Source: a virus
Virus record (IMG/VR): IMGVR_UViG_3300032668_000073
Location: 1 to 35,573 of that record
Length of the DNA stretch: 35,573 nucleotides
Strand: one strand, 5' to 3'
The notes under the pieces are model-generated. The model was not told the origin of the DNA. It searched no databases and saw nothing but the letters and a program-made list of their open reading frames with translations. This document shows, in pieces, positions 25,576-31,895 of the stretch. Each line of letters starts with the position of its first letter. Position 1 is the first letter of the stretch. The translations under genes and the position numbers were made by a program.

Positions 25576-26301
25576 ATGGCTTTGCCAAAGATTGACGTTC
25601 CGGTATATCAGATTGATTTGCCTCTTTCAAAGAAGCATATCAACTTTAGACCATTTTTAGTAAAAGAACAAAAGAATTTACTAATGGCCATGGAAGCAGA
25701 TGATGCTACTACCATTGAGCAAAACATTAGACAAGTTCTTAATAACTGCACAATAACAGAAGGTATTGATATTGATAAACTTCCTATTATTGATGTAGAA
25801 TATTACTTTTTAAACTTACGAGCAAGGTCAGTAGGTGAAATAGTAGAAAACAAATACAAATGTAATAATGAAGTAGATGGTAAACTTTGCGGTAATATCA
25901 TGGATGCTAATATTAATATTCTTGATATTAAAGTTGAAAAGAATGATAACTTCAATGATACGGTACAAATAACAGATACTATTTCTGTGAAGTTAAAACT
26001 TCCTGATTTCTCTGTTGTTAAAGAGGCGACAAAATATGATTCAGCTACCGACATGGCTTTTGATATGATTGCTAAATCAATAGATTATATCTATGATGGC
26101 GAACAGTATTATTATGCACATGAAACTGAACCAAATGAGTTAGTTGATTTTGTTGAACACTTGAATCAAACACAGTTTGAAAAGTTAGAAGCCTTCTTTA
26201 ATAATTTACCTAGATTGAATAAAACAATCAACGTCAAATGTAAAGCTTGTGGTTTTGACCATAAGATTGACGTGGAGGGTCTGGAAAGTTTTTTCGGTTA
26301 A
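25576..26301 (+). CDS. 26: gp26-type baseplate protein / putative tail assembly chaperone
   Basis: 241 residues of the T4_baseplate (gp26) family: INFRPFLVKEQKNLLMAMEA, EYYFLNLRARSVGEIVENKY, VQITDTISVKLKLPDFSVV, IYDGEQYYYAHETEPNELVD. Four cysteines (C96, C105, C222, C225) in two small pairs could bind zinc. A strong ribosome-binding site (GAGGAG) precedes the ATG. The final codons AGT TTT TTC GGT TAA contain the slippery T TTT TTC at 26289-26295, so a fraction of ribosomes may continue in the -1 frame. In T4, gp26 belongs to the hub pathway next to gp51. Position immediately before tape-measure-like genes suggests a tail-assembly-chaperone role. Confidence 0.88.
   Translation: MALPKIDVPVYQIDLPLSKKHINFRPFLVKEQKNLLMAMEADDATTIEQNIRQVLNNCTITEGIDIDKLPIIDVEYYFLNLRARSVGEIVENKYKCNNEVDGKLCGNIMDANINILDIKVEKNDNFNDTVQITDTISVKLKLPDFSVVKEATKYDSATDMAFDMIAKSIDYIYDGEQYYYAHETEPNELVDFVEHLNQTQFEKLEAFFNNLPRLNKTINVKCKACGFDHKIDVEGLESFFG
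26274..26295 (+). promoter_or_regulatory. Putative programmed -1 ribosomal frameshift signal
   Basis: The heptamer T TTT TTC (26289-26295) is in the exact X XXY YYZ phase relative to gp26 (codons TTT TTC). A GGAGGG at 26274-26279 lies 9 nt upstream of the heptamer, the spacing at which a Shine-Dalgarno-like element stimulates -1 shifting in E. coli dnaX. It has no start codon at initiation distance. Slipping leads into an open -1 frame (CGG at 26295-26297) that ends at 26489. Downstream, CGGT/ACCG and the palindrome GTCATGAC could form weak structure. Confidence 0.7.
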
Positions 26302-26489
26302 CATTTCGTCATGACACGCTGAGTAATTACTACCGCACAAACTTTTCATTGATACAGCACCACAAGTATAGTTTGGCGGAAATTGAAAATATGTTACCAT
26401 GGGAACGTGAGATATACGTTTCTATGCTAATACAATACATTGAAGAAGAAAACGAAAAGATTAAACAAAGGAATGCAGCTAAAAAATAA
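26295..26489 (+). CDS. gp51-like domain, -1 frame extension of gp26 (frameshift product 25576-26489)
   Basis: In the -1 frame after the slippery site there are 64 codons before TAA at 26487-26489. The peptide contains RHDTLSNYYRTNFSLIQHHK, then LAEIENMLPWEREIYVSML and a Glu/Lys-rich helix. This resembles the short protein annotated as gp51 (hub assembly) after gp26 in T4-like marine phages; I recall that pattern rather than having searched it. The -1 frame opens only after TGA at 26268-26270 and has no ATG before the MLPWE methionine, so a frameshift giving a 304-residue gp26-gp51 protein is the simplest expression route. TTG or CTG starts are the alternative. The stop overlaps the next ATG (TAATG). 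Confidence 0.75.
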   Translation, partial: RLTFRHDTLSNYYRTNFSLIQHHKYSLAEIENMLPWEREIYVSMLIQYIEEENEKIKQRNAAKK

Positions 26490-27964
26490 TGGCTGGTAAA
26501 AGTTTATCCGAGTTAATTGCACAAAAACTGATATCTGGTATAGATAAGTCAGTTGGTAAACTCTTTCGCTCTAAAAAAGAAGAAAATAAAGAAGACGAAT
26601 CCGTTACTGAAGCTTTAAACATTATTCAAAAAGTTACAGGCGGTAAGAAAGAAGGCAGTTCAACACTATCAGAAGTTATTGCAAGTAAAGCATTAGGTAA
26701 AAAAATACCTAAACAAGTTCCTTCCGAAAAAACAACTTCTGTTGATAAAAAGAAATATATCTCTTTAAAAAAAAGTTCATTATATACAAAGTATACAAGT
26801 TCCGTTTCAAGAGAAATAAAAAGTCAAGACACTTTAGCTGATACACTAACAAGATTATATACATTAATTAAAAAGAATTCTGAAAAAGAAACATTAAGAG
26901 ATGAAACAGAATTAGACTTTAAAAAAGTTATTGAAAAAGAAGAAGAAGATAAACACAAAGAACTTATTAAAGCGTTTTTATCTAAACCGAAAAGAGAAGG
27001 TCGACCAGGTGGTAAACCACCAACAGAGGCAAAAGGTGAAAAAGAAAAACCTGGTGCCAAGCCTACTACAAAACCAACTACAAGACCTACTGCAACAAAA
27101 GCACCTAGTGCTAGACCTTCAGCAAAACCATCAGCCGGAAGACCTAGTGGTCCTAGTGGTGGTATAAGCACAGCAACTAAAGTTGTTGCAGGTGCAGCTG
27201 CCGTAGCATTAGCTGGCGGTGCAGCTGATGTAATTGCAGCTGAAGAAGGACTTCCTAAAAAAGGCAAGGCATATTGGGATCCACCAGGTCAAAAGAATTT
27301 AGTGTCTGTAGGTTATGGCCATCAAATTAAACCAGAAGAATATCAACAAGGTTTTATTCAAGCCGGTAATGATAGAATACCTTTACAAGGCGATAAAGGT
27401 ATTGATACTACATTATCTCCAGACCAAGCAAAAGCACTATTATCAGCAGATTTGCCAAAGTATACTAAAGCTGCACAAGCACCATTAGGAGAATCTTGGA
27501 ATAAACTAACAGATAATCAAAAGTCAGCTCTTACTTCATATGCTTATAATACAGGTAGCACAAAGAGTTTAGTTGAAGTTGGTCTTAAAGATGCTATTGA
27601 TTCTGGCAATATGCAACAAGCATCTGATATTATAAGAAATAAAGGTGTAAGAACAGCTGGTGGACAAGTAAATGCTACTTTAGTTACAAGAAGAGCAAAA
27701 GAGGCAGATTTATTTTTATCTGATGCAAAAGCAACACCATCATCAACAACTGAATCTGTTCCAGCACAATCATCAAAAGGTGTTACTCTTTCATCAGCAT
27801 CAACAACAAATAAAGATTTAAAAGCTGACCAATCTAGTGGTGGTCAAAGTGTCGTAATGGTAAATAATAATAACACAACGATTGCTAGAGGAACAAAAAA
27901 ACAACCTGAAGTAGTTCCCATGCAATCAGATAAAGCACCAATTTTAGAAGCACAATATGGATAA
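26489..27964 (+). CDS. Tape-measure-like tail protein with GH24 lysozyme domain
   Basis: 491 residues. Residues 1-165 are helical and charged, with two [ST]LSExIAxK motifs (5-12, 60-67) and an EEEDKHKELIKAFL helix, all matched in the next gene. Residues 170-225 are a Pro/Lys/Thr/Ser-rich linker, and 228-250 are an Ala/Gly-rich hydrophobic stretch. Residues ~250-412 are a T4-lysozyme-like (GH24) domain: catalytic-type EEG (252-254), YWD with D264, SVGYGH (273-278, Ser where T4 has Thr26), LTDNQKSALTSYAYNTG (340-356) and RRAKEADLF (401-409). The spacing between Glu and Asp is slightly longer than in T4 lysozyme. It probably digests peptidoglycan during DNA entry. Translation is coupled to the gp51-like frame by TAATG. 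Confidence 0.8.
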   Translation: MAGKSLSELIAQKLISGIDKSVGKLFRSKKEENKEDESVTEALNIIQKVTGGKKEGSSTLSEVIASKALGKKIPKQVPSEKTTSVDKKKYISLKKSSLYTKYTSSVSREIKSQDTLADTLTRLYTLIKKNSEKETLRDETELDFKKVIEKEEEDKHKELIKAFLSKPKREGRPGGKPPTEAKGEKEKPGAKPTTKPTTRPTATKAPSARPSAKPSAGRPSGPSGGISTATKVVAGAAAVALAGGAADVIAAEEGLPKKGKAYWDPPGQKNLVSVGYGHQIKPEEYQQGFIQAGNDRIPLQGDKGIDTTLSPDQAKALLSADLPKYTKAAQAPLGESWNKLTDNQKSALTSYAYNTGSTKSLVEVGLKDAIDSGNMQQASDIIRNKGVRTAGGQVNATLVTRRAKEADLFLSDAKATPSSTTESVPAQSSKGVTLSSASTTNKDLKADQSSGGQSVVMVNNNNTTIARGTKKQPEVVPMQSDKAPILEAQYG

Positions 27965-29462
27965 GAAACCAAAAAAATCTAAAGGCGAAAATGCCAACTC
28001 TCTTTCTGAATTAATTGCTAAGAAATTAATATCAACTGTCTCATCTAAATTTTTTGTAAAAGATGAAACAAAAGAGAAGGCTGAAAAGTATAAGAAGAAA
28101 TTTAGTCCAAAAAATATGGCTAAATCTCTTACTAAAGGCAAATCTTTATCTGAATCTATTGCAAGTAAAATATTAGGCGGTGAAAAGAAAGTAACGAAAG
28201 TGGACGGTGTTAAACCTAAAGTGTCTGCTACAAAGATACCGGCTGTAATTAGTCCAGAAACAGAAATAAAAGAAAAAGTAAAAGATAAAAATCCATTAGT
28301 TTTAAATAGAGTTCTTAAATTTCCTTTCGTTAAAAAAGGTGATTCTGCTACAGATGTTATCTCTAAATTATTCTTTCTACTTCAAAAGCAATACGATAAA
28401 AAAGATATTCAATTTGAATTAAATAATGATTTTGAGAAGTCAAAGAAAATGGAGTCTGATAGACGCCATAAAGAATTAGTAAAAGCAATATTAGCAAGTA
28501 GAAGTGGTGGAGCAACTACAGCTGCACCAGAAAAAGAAGAAGGCTTACTTGATAGAATAGGTGGTCTTGCTGGAGGTGCAATGGCAGCTCTAGGTGCAGG
28601 TTCATTATTAAAAGGTGTTAAAGGTGGTGCAAGTCGAGTAGGTAGAGGTGCCGGAAAATTAGTTAAATCGGCAACAAGAGTTGGTAGTAAGGCACTTCGT
28701 GGTGCAAAAGGTGTATTGAAGTTCTTAAATAAAATACCAGGTTTAAGTTTAATTGCCGCTGGTGCAGGTCTTATAATGGATGTTAAACAAGCCATTGATG
28801 ACCATGAAGCAGGTAAGATATCTGAAAAAGACATGAAAAAAGTTGTTGCAGGCGCAGTTGGATCAGCTTTTGGAGGTGTCGGTGGCGCTGAATTAGGAGG
28901 TCTAATTGGTGGTGCTGCAGGTTCGGTAGTACCAGGTTTAGGAACACTGGTAGGTGGTGCAGTAGGTGGAGTGGCAGGTTTCTTTGCAGGCGAATCTTTA
29001 GGTAAAACAATTGGTGAAAAATTATTTGATACCTTTAGTAATACTGATGAAAAATCAATTGATTCTAAATTATCAAATGTATCATCAAAGACTGCCACAC
29101 CTGCTAAACAAGCAACGGCTGCAGCTACACCAACACCGTCAGCACCAGCAACATCAAAAGGCAGTTCATCTGAAGCAACATCATCAGCTAAATCTGCACC
29201 AACAGCAATATCAGGTGGCGGAAGTTCAGCAACACCTATGTCATCTGCTTCCAGTTTAGGTGAGAGAGCAGTAGCCGCAACAAACCAAAATATAGATTCT
29301 CAAATGAGTTCTGGCGGTTCTTCATCACCTGTTGTTATCAATAGATCAACAAATAAAGGTGTTAGTGCTGATCCACCAGATATTATGACAGGCAATATGT
29401 CAGTTCGTAATGATGACATGGCATTTAATAGAGTATTACGAATGAGCGTCAGAGCAGTATAA
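27957..29462 (+). CDS. Tape-measure-like tail protein
   Basis: 501 residues, overlapping the previous gene by 8 nt. The N-terminal ~185 residues are related to that protein: SLSELIAKKLIS (15-26), SLSESIASKILG (63-74), an ISKLFFLLQKQY helix (~135-146) and RRHKELVKAILASR (169-182). Residues 195-360 are rich in Gly/Ala and hydrophobic (GLSLIAAGAGLIMDV at 262-276, several GGAVGGVAG-type repeats at 297-345), as in tape-measure C-terminal regions that enter the host membrane. The last ~140 residues are Ser/Ala/Thr-rich. T4 gp29 is 590 residues. If this is the tape measure, about 500 residues at ~1.5 angstrom each would predict a tail near 75 nm. No direct similarity to gp29 is claimed. Confidence 0.65.
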   Translation: MDKKPKKSKGENANSLSELIAKKLISTVSSKFFVKDETKEKAEKYKKKFSPKNMAKSLTKGKSLSESIASKILGGEKKVTKVDGVKPKVSATKIPAVISPETEIKEKVKDKNPLVLNRVLKFPFVKKGDSATDVISKLFFLLQKQYDKKDIQFELNNDFEKSKKMESDRRHKELVKAILASRSGGATTAAPEKEEGLLDRIGGLAGGAMAALGAGSLLKGVKGGASRVGRGAGKLVKSATRVGSKALRGAKGVLKFLNKIPGLSLIAAGAGLIMDVKQAIDDHEAGKISEKDMKKVVAGAVGSAFGGVGGAELGGLIGGAAGSVVPGLGTLVGGAVGGVAGFFAGESLGKTIGEKLFDTFSNTDEKSIDSKLSNVSSKTATPAKQATAAATPTPSAPATSKGSSSEATSSAKSAPTAISGGGSSATPMSSASSLGERAVAATNQNIDSQMSSGGSSSPVVINRSTNKGVSADPPDIMTGNMSVRNDDMAFNRVLRMSVRAV

Positions 29463-29465
29463 AAA

Positions 29466-29487
29466 AAAGGAGGCCAAAGCCTCCTTT
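29466..29487 (-). terminator. Intrinsic terminator of the gp32 transcript
   Basis: AAAGGAGGC-CAAA-GCCTCCTTT is a perfect 9-bp stem with a 4-nt loop. Read on the minus strand it is followed by eight U residues (the A run at 29461-29468), an ideal rho-independent terminator for gp32. In the plus direction the U tract is short, so it is weaker for the tail operon. Confidence 0.85.
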
Positions 29488-29490
29488 CAA

Positions 29491-29517
29491 AACCTTCCTT
29501 CTTTAAGGGAAAGTTTT
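29491..29517 (+). terminator. Possible terminator of the rightward tail operon
   Basis: AACCTTCCTT-CTTT-AAGGGAAAGTT can form an imperfect hairpin (one mismatch, one bulge) followed by TTTT on the plus strand. Together with the strong hairpin just before it, it may stop transcripts coming from the tape-measure genes. It reaches the gp32 stop codon. Confidence 0.35.
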
Positions 29518-30409
29518 AATCTTCCATTGCAAGATTCTCAAAGTATTTCATATCATCATCATCTGATAAATCAGGTTCAACAGAAGGCACAGCAGAAGGT
29601 GCTGTTCTTACTTGTTCCTTGATTTGTTCAACTGTTGTTTTTACTGCAACAGGTTCACCATTAAGACCTAATACTTTATCTAATCTAGTCTTTAATGCAT
29701 CATATGTTTTGAATTCGGATTCTTTGATTAAATCATTAAGCGAATATTCTGATTTCCAAATTGTTTCTAGTTTCTCATCATTATCTGATAATGGTCCGGC
29801 TGAATCAAATTCTGATTTGTCATAGTTTTGGTAACCATCAACTTTACGAATTTTTAATTTGAAGTTAGCACCTTTCCATAAATCAAATGGATTAACTGCT
29901 TCTTCACCAAATTCTGGTTGTGGGTTCATAGCATCTGTAATCTTATCAAAGATTTTTTTACCAAATCGGAAAAGTTTAACTTGACCTTCATTTTCTGGAT
30001 TCTTTGGATCAGATACAATGTAAACATTAGCAACATAATTTAATTTACGTTTTTGTTTACGAACCACGTCTTTATTAGCTTCAATGCCAGAGTTCCATAG
30101 TGATGAATTATGTTCACATACTGGACATTTTTGATTTAATGTTGTAAGACAGTTATCAATGAACCATTGACCGCCTGGTCCTTGAAAACCATGTGAGAAC
30201 ACTTTTACCCATGGTAAAGCATCTTCACCGTCTTTTTCTGATGCAGGTAGAAAACGGATGATAGCCATACCGTTGCCTGCTTTGTCTACTTCAGGACGCC
30301 AAAAATTATCTTGTCTTTCAGCACCTTCTGTATTTGTATTGATTGCTTCGATTGCTTTTGATAGCTTATCGAGATTGCCTGATTGGCGTTTTAGATTTGC
30401 AAAACTCAT
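29516..30409 (-). CDS. 32: Single-stranded DNA-binding protein gp32
   Basis: 297 residues (T4: 301) from MSFANLKRQ. The ATG five codons upstream (30424) is rejected because AAAGG sits between the two ATGs at the right distance for this one. N-terminal NLKRQSGNLDKLSKAIE is the LAST-type segment for cooperative binding. The core has AGNGMAIIRFLPA, HGFQGPGGQWFIDNC and CPVCEHN, giving zinc ligands H73, C87, C95, C98 as in T4 (H64, C77, C87, C90). RKLNYVANVYIVSDPKNPEN, then RFGKKIFDKI and WKGANFKLKI follow. The end is acidic (DLSDDDDMKYFENLAMED), the tail that recruits partners such as gp59. gp32 coats replication-fork DNA. Confidence 0.97.
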   Translation of the reverse strand: MSFANLKRQSGNLDKLSKAIEAINTNTEGAERQDNFWRPEVDKAGNGMAIIRFLPASEKDGEDALPWVKVFSHGFQGPGGQWFIDNCLTTLNQKCPVCEHNSSLWNSGIEANKDVVRKQKRKLNYVANVYIVSDPKNPENEGQVKLFRFGKKIFDKITDAMNPQPEFGEEAVNPFDLWKGANFKLKIRKVDGYQNYDKSEFDSAGPLSDNDEKLETIWKSEYSLNDLIKESEFKTYDALKTRLDKVLGLNGEPVAVKTTVEQIKEQVRTAPSAVPSVEPDLSDDDDMKYFENLAMED

Positions 30410-30427
30410 AGTATTACCTTTCATATA

Positions 30428-30448
30428 AACGGAATATTAACGGAATAT
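30428..30448 (-). repeat. Direct repeat in the gp32 leader, possible autoregulatory site
   Basis: AACGGAATAT occurs twice on the plus strand (30428-30437 and 30439-30448) with an 11-bp period. On the gp32 mRNA this is a doubled AUAUUCCGUU ending about 20 nt before the ATG. T4 gp32 represses its own translation by binding an AU-rich leader; this repeat may serve the same purpose. An 11-bp period would also suit a DNA-binding regulator. Confidence 0.4.
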
Positions 30449-30484
30449 AAACAACTTATCCACAAACTACTCATAACCATATTT

Positions 30485-31093
30485 CTATTTAGTTTCATTT
30501 ATAAGCTTTGTAAGAATTGTTTTAAATTTTTTCTTATCATAGTTCATAAATGCCAAATATCTATCACACTTCATATGAAAATTTGGCCATATAATGTCAT
30601 CTTCAATTTTATCATTCCACATAGCAAAGAAGTTCATGATGTCATTTAATATAACCAAAGTTTCCAATGAAATGTCACCTTGCATTGTCATTTCTAACAA
30701 TATTGGATAACCGCCAGATGGCACGGTGAGCATGTCATTTGGGTTTTTAACTTTATCCAACAATCTTATTATATCATTCTCAAAGATATATGTCAAGCTT
30801 TGAGTGATTTTTTGCCATTTCTTATAATTATCTTCAGCATCTTGAGTGAGAAGTTGCCTAGGCCATTTGCCGTTATCATATAAGAAATTGGCAATATAAA
30901 AATATTTTAAGTCTTCTAAATTAAATTTACGAGATAGTTTATAAAATGTAAATCTATCTTTTTTGGTAGAAAATGTATTTTTAGATACGCTTGTTTTGCC
31001 ATTATACTTTACATAATGATATGAATTGGAAGTAAAATGTAATTTTATAGCATTATATAAAGCATAGGCTTCAAAGCCTGAGCTGTCAATCAT
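30485..31093 (-). CDS. 59: Helicase loader gp59
   Basis: 202 residues (T4: 217). Matches T4 gp59 in order: YALYNAIKLHF, YHYVKYNGKTSVSKNTFS, KKDRFTFYKLSRKFNLEDLK, YFYIANFLYDNGKW, YKKWQKITQSLTYIFENDI, ISLETLVILNDIMNFFAMW and IIWPNFHMKCDRYLAF. gp59 loads the gp41 helicase onto gp32-covered DNA at forks and recombination intermediates. Its ATG overlaps the gp33 stop (ATGA) and it lies 75 nt upstream of gp32, the same 32-59-33 arrangement as in T4. The first codons contain a possible sigma-70 promoter. Confidence 0.93.
   Translation of the reverse strand: MIDSSGFEAYALYNAIKLHFTSNSYHYVKYNGKTSVSKNTFSTKKDRFTFYKLSRKFNLEDLKYFYIANFLYDNGKWPRQLLTQDAEDNYKKWQKITQSLTYIFENDIIRLLDKVKNPNDMLTVPSGGYPILLEMTMQGDISLETLVILNDIMNFFAMWNDKIEDDIIWPNFHMKCDRYLAFMNYDKKKFKTILTKLINETK
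31061..31089 (-). promoter_or_regulatory. Possible sigma-70 promoter inside the gp59 start
   Basis: TTGACA (31084-31089) is separated by 17 bp from TATGCT (31061-31066, 4 of 6 matches). It lies in codons 2-11 of gp59 and could give extra transcription of gp32. The perfect -35 and the 17-bp spacer equal those of the stronger promoters in this region, but the -10 is weak. Confidence 0.35.
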
Positions 31094-31311
31094 ATTGGTA
31101 ATCTAGCGGTCTTCTTTAATAAATTTAAATCTTCTGCTTCTAATTTAATCTTTGCTTTAAGTGGTGGTGACAATAACGTAGCAGACACCTCAATTTCTAA
31201 TCCTGATTCTTTACAGTAGTGACAGATGGCATCCATTAAAGAGATGCCTTTATCTGTCGATAACTTTTCAATCATATAACTAAATTCTTTAATCTCATCT
31301 TTTGTTGGCAT
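31090..31311 (-). CDS. 33: Late transcription co-activator gp33 (candidate)
   Basis: 73 residues: a helical N-terminus (KDEIKEFSYMIEKLSTDKGI), SLMDAICHYCKESGLEIEVS, LLSPPLKAKIKLEAEDLNLL and a short end KKTARLPI. The position between gp59 and upstream genes is that of T4 gene 33 (order 32-59-33), and short proteins with this 'YxEAI..YCE..GLEIE...LI...LK.KI..EA..LN' pattern are called gp33 in T4-like marine phages. gp33 bridges the host RNA polymerase and the sliding clamp at TATAAATA promoters, three of which are in this window. It is shorter than T4 gp33 (112), and no obvious clamp-binding tail is visible. Start supported by AAAGG; 1 nt from the SleB-type stop. Confidence 0.62.
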   Translation of the reverse strand: MPTKDEIKEFSYMIEKLSTDKGISLMDAICHYCKESGLEIEVSATLLSPPLKAKIKLEAEDLNLLKKTARLPI

Positions 31312-31312
31312 T

Positions 31313-31837
31313 TTAGACCTTTGCGTAAAATATATGTCGACCTACTTTTAACACAACATTTTCTTTCTTCCATTTTGGATGAACATAATCAGCGTGATAA
31401 AACATAGCGTTAGTTTTCTTTATTATACTATGTGCGATAGGTTGTGTCAAGGCTTTTCTAGCAATATATTTGGCTTCTTCCCAAAGATACTCATTTTTTT
31501 CTGCACTTACATGCTCACAAGTCCATGTGAATTGGCATATTGTTTGTCCCATTGATTTCGTTCTTTGGTAAACAACACCACAAATTGTTTTTGGAAATTG
31601 TGGATCTTTTGCTCTGTTAAGGGTAACTTGTGCTACTGCCATTTTACCTTCATAAGGTTCTCTGGCGGCTTCATAATAAATGTTTTTTGCTAAGCATTCT
31701 TCTTGTTTATTGTATTCAGTTTGAACATTTTTTTTAATAATATTAGTATTTACATCACTAGAAAATGTTGGTATTGCATATACCAATAATGAAAATAATA
31801 TTAGTATGAACGATATTCTTAAAAGTGTATTATTCAT
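31313..31837 (-). CDS. SleB-type cell wall hydrolase, exported; candidate endolysin
   Basis: 174 residues from MNNTLLRIS, whose ATG follows the strong AAGGAGATATAC ribosome-binding site; the ATG ten codons upstream is rejected. Residues 5-26 (LLRISFILILFSLLVYAIPT) are a signal peptide or signal-anchor. Residues ~46-172 are the SleB/Hydrolase_2 domain: CLAKNIYYEAAREPYEGKMA with catalytic-type E56, VAQVTLNRAKDP, CGVVYQ, ICQFTW and AMFYHADYVHPKW. The family cuts peptidoglycan glycan strands. In a phage early region this is either the lysis enzyme (Sec- or SAR-type) or a wall-remodelling factor; no holin is seen in the window. The codons for ALTQPIAHSII contain a perfect sigma-70 promoter for the downstream genes. 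Confidence 0.88.
   Translation of the reverse strand: MNNTLLRISFILILFSLLVYAIPTFSSDVNTNIIKKNVQTEYNKQEECLAKNIYYEAAREPYEGKMAVAQVTLNRAKDPQFPKTICGVVYQRTKSMGQTICQFTWTCEHVSAEKNEYLWEEAKYIARKALTQPIAHSIIKKTNAMFYHADYVHPKWKKENVVLKVGRHIFYAKV
31422..31450 (-). promoter_or_regulatory. Consensus sigma-70 promoter inside the SleB-type gene
   Basis: TTGACA (31445-31450), 17 bp, TATAAT (31422-31427), a perfect match at both hexamers with optimal spacing. It lies within codons for ALTQPIAHSII and would start RNA near 31415, about 100 nt before gp33. It would let gp33-gp59-gp32 be transcribed by host polymerase independently of the lysis gene. Confidence 0.8.
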
Positions 31838-31895
31838 GTATATCTCCTTTTTAATTAAGATTGCCATCTTTAATAGACGACAAAATAATCTCCAA

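Noticed and set aside
26325-26489. Independent gp51-like gene started at CTG or TTG
   Set aside because: Possible, but the GGAGGG is too far upstream of any such codon to act as its ribosome-binding site and is correctly spaced for frameshifting, so this is the second choice.
26824-27267. 147-codon open frame on the minus strand
   Set aside because: It is the reverse of the Pro/Lys/Ala linker and GC-richer part of the lysozyme protein; it is low complexity with no ribosome-binding site, a shadow.
28409-29098. 229-codon open frame on the minus strand
   Set aside because: It is opposite the Gly/Ala-rich region of the tape-measure-like gene. The Ala/Pro-rich product mirrors the glycine codons, so it is a shadow.
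30496-30503. TATAAATG on the minus strand as a late promoter for gp32
   Set aside because: It has one mismatch at a conserved position and lies inside the gp59 end. gp32 is normally an early/middle gene, and support is too weak.
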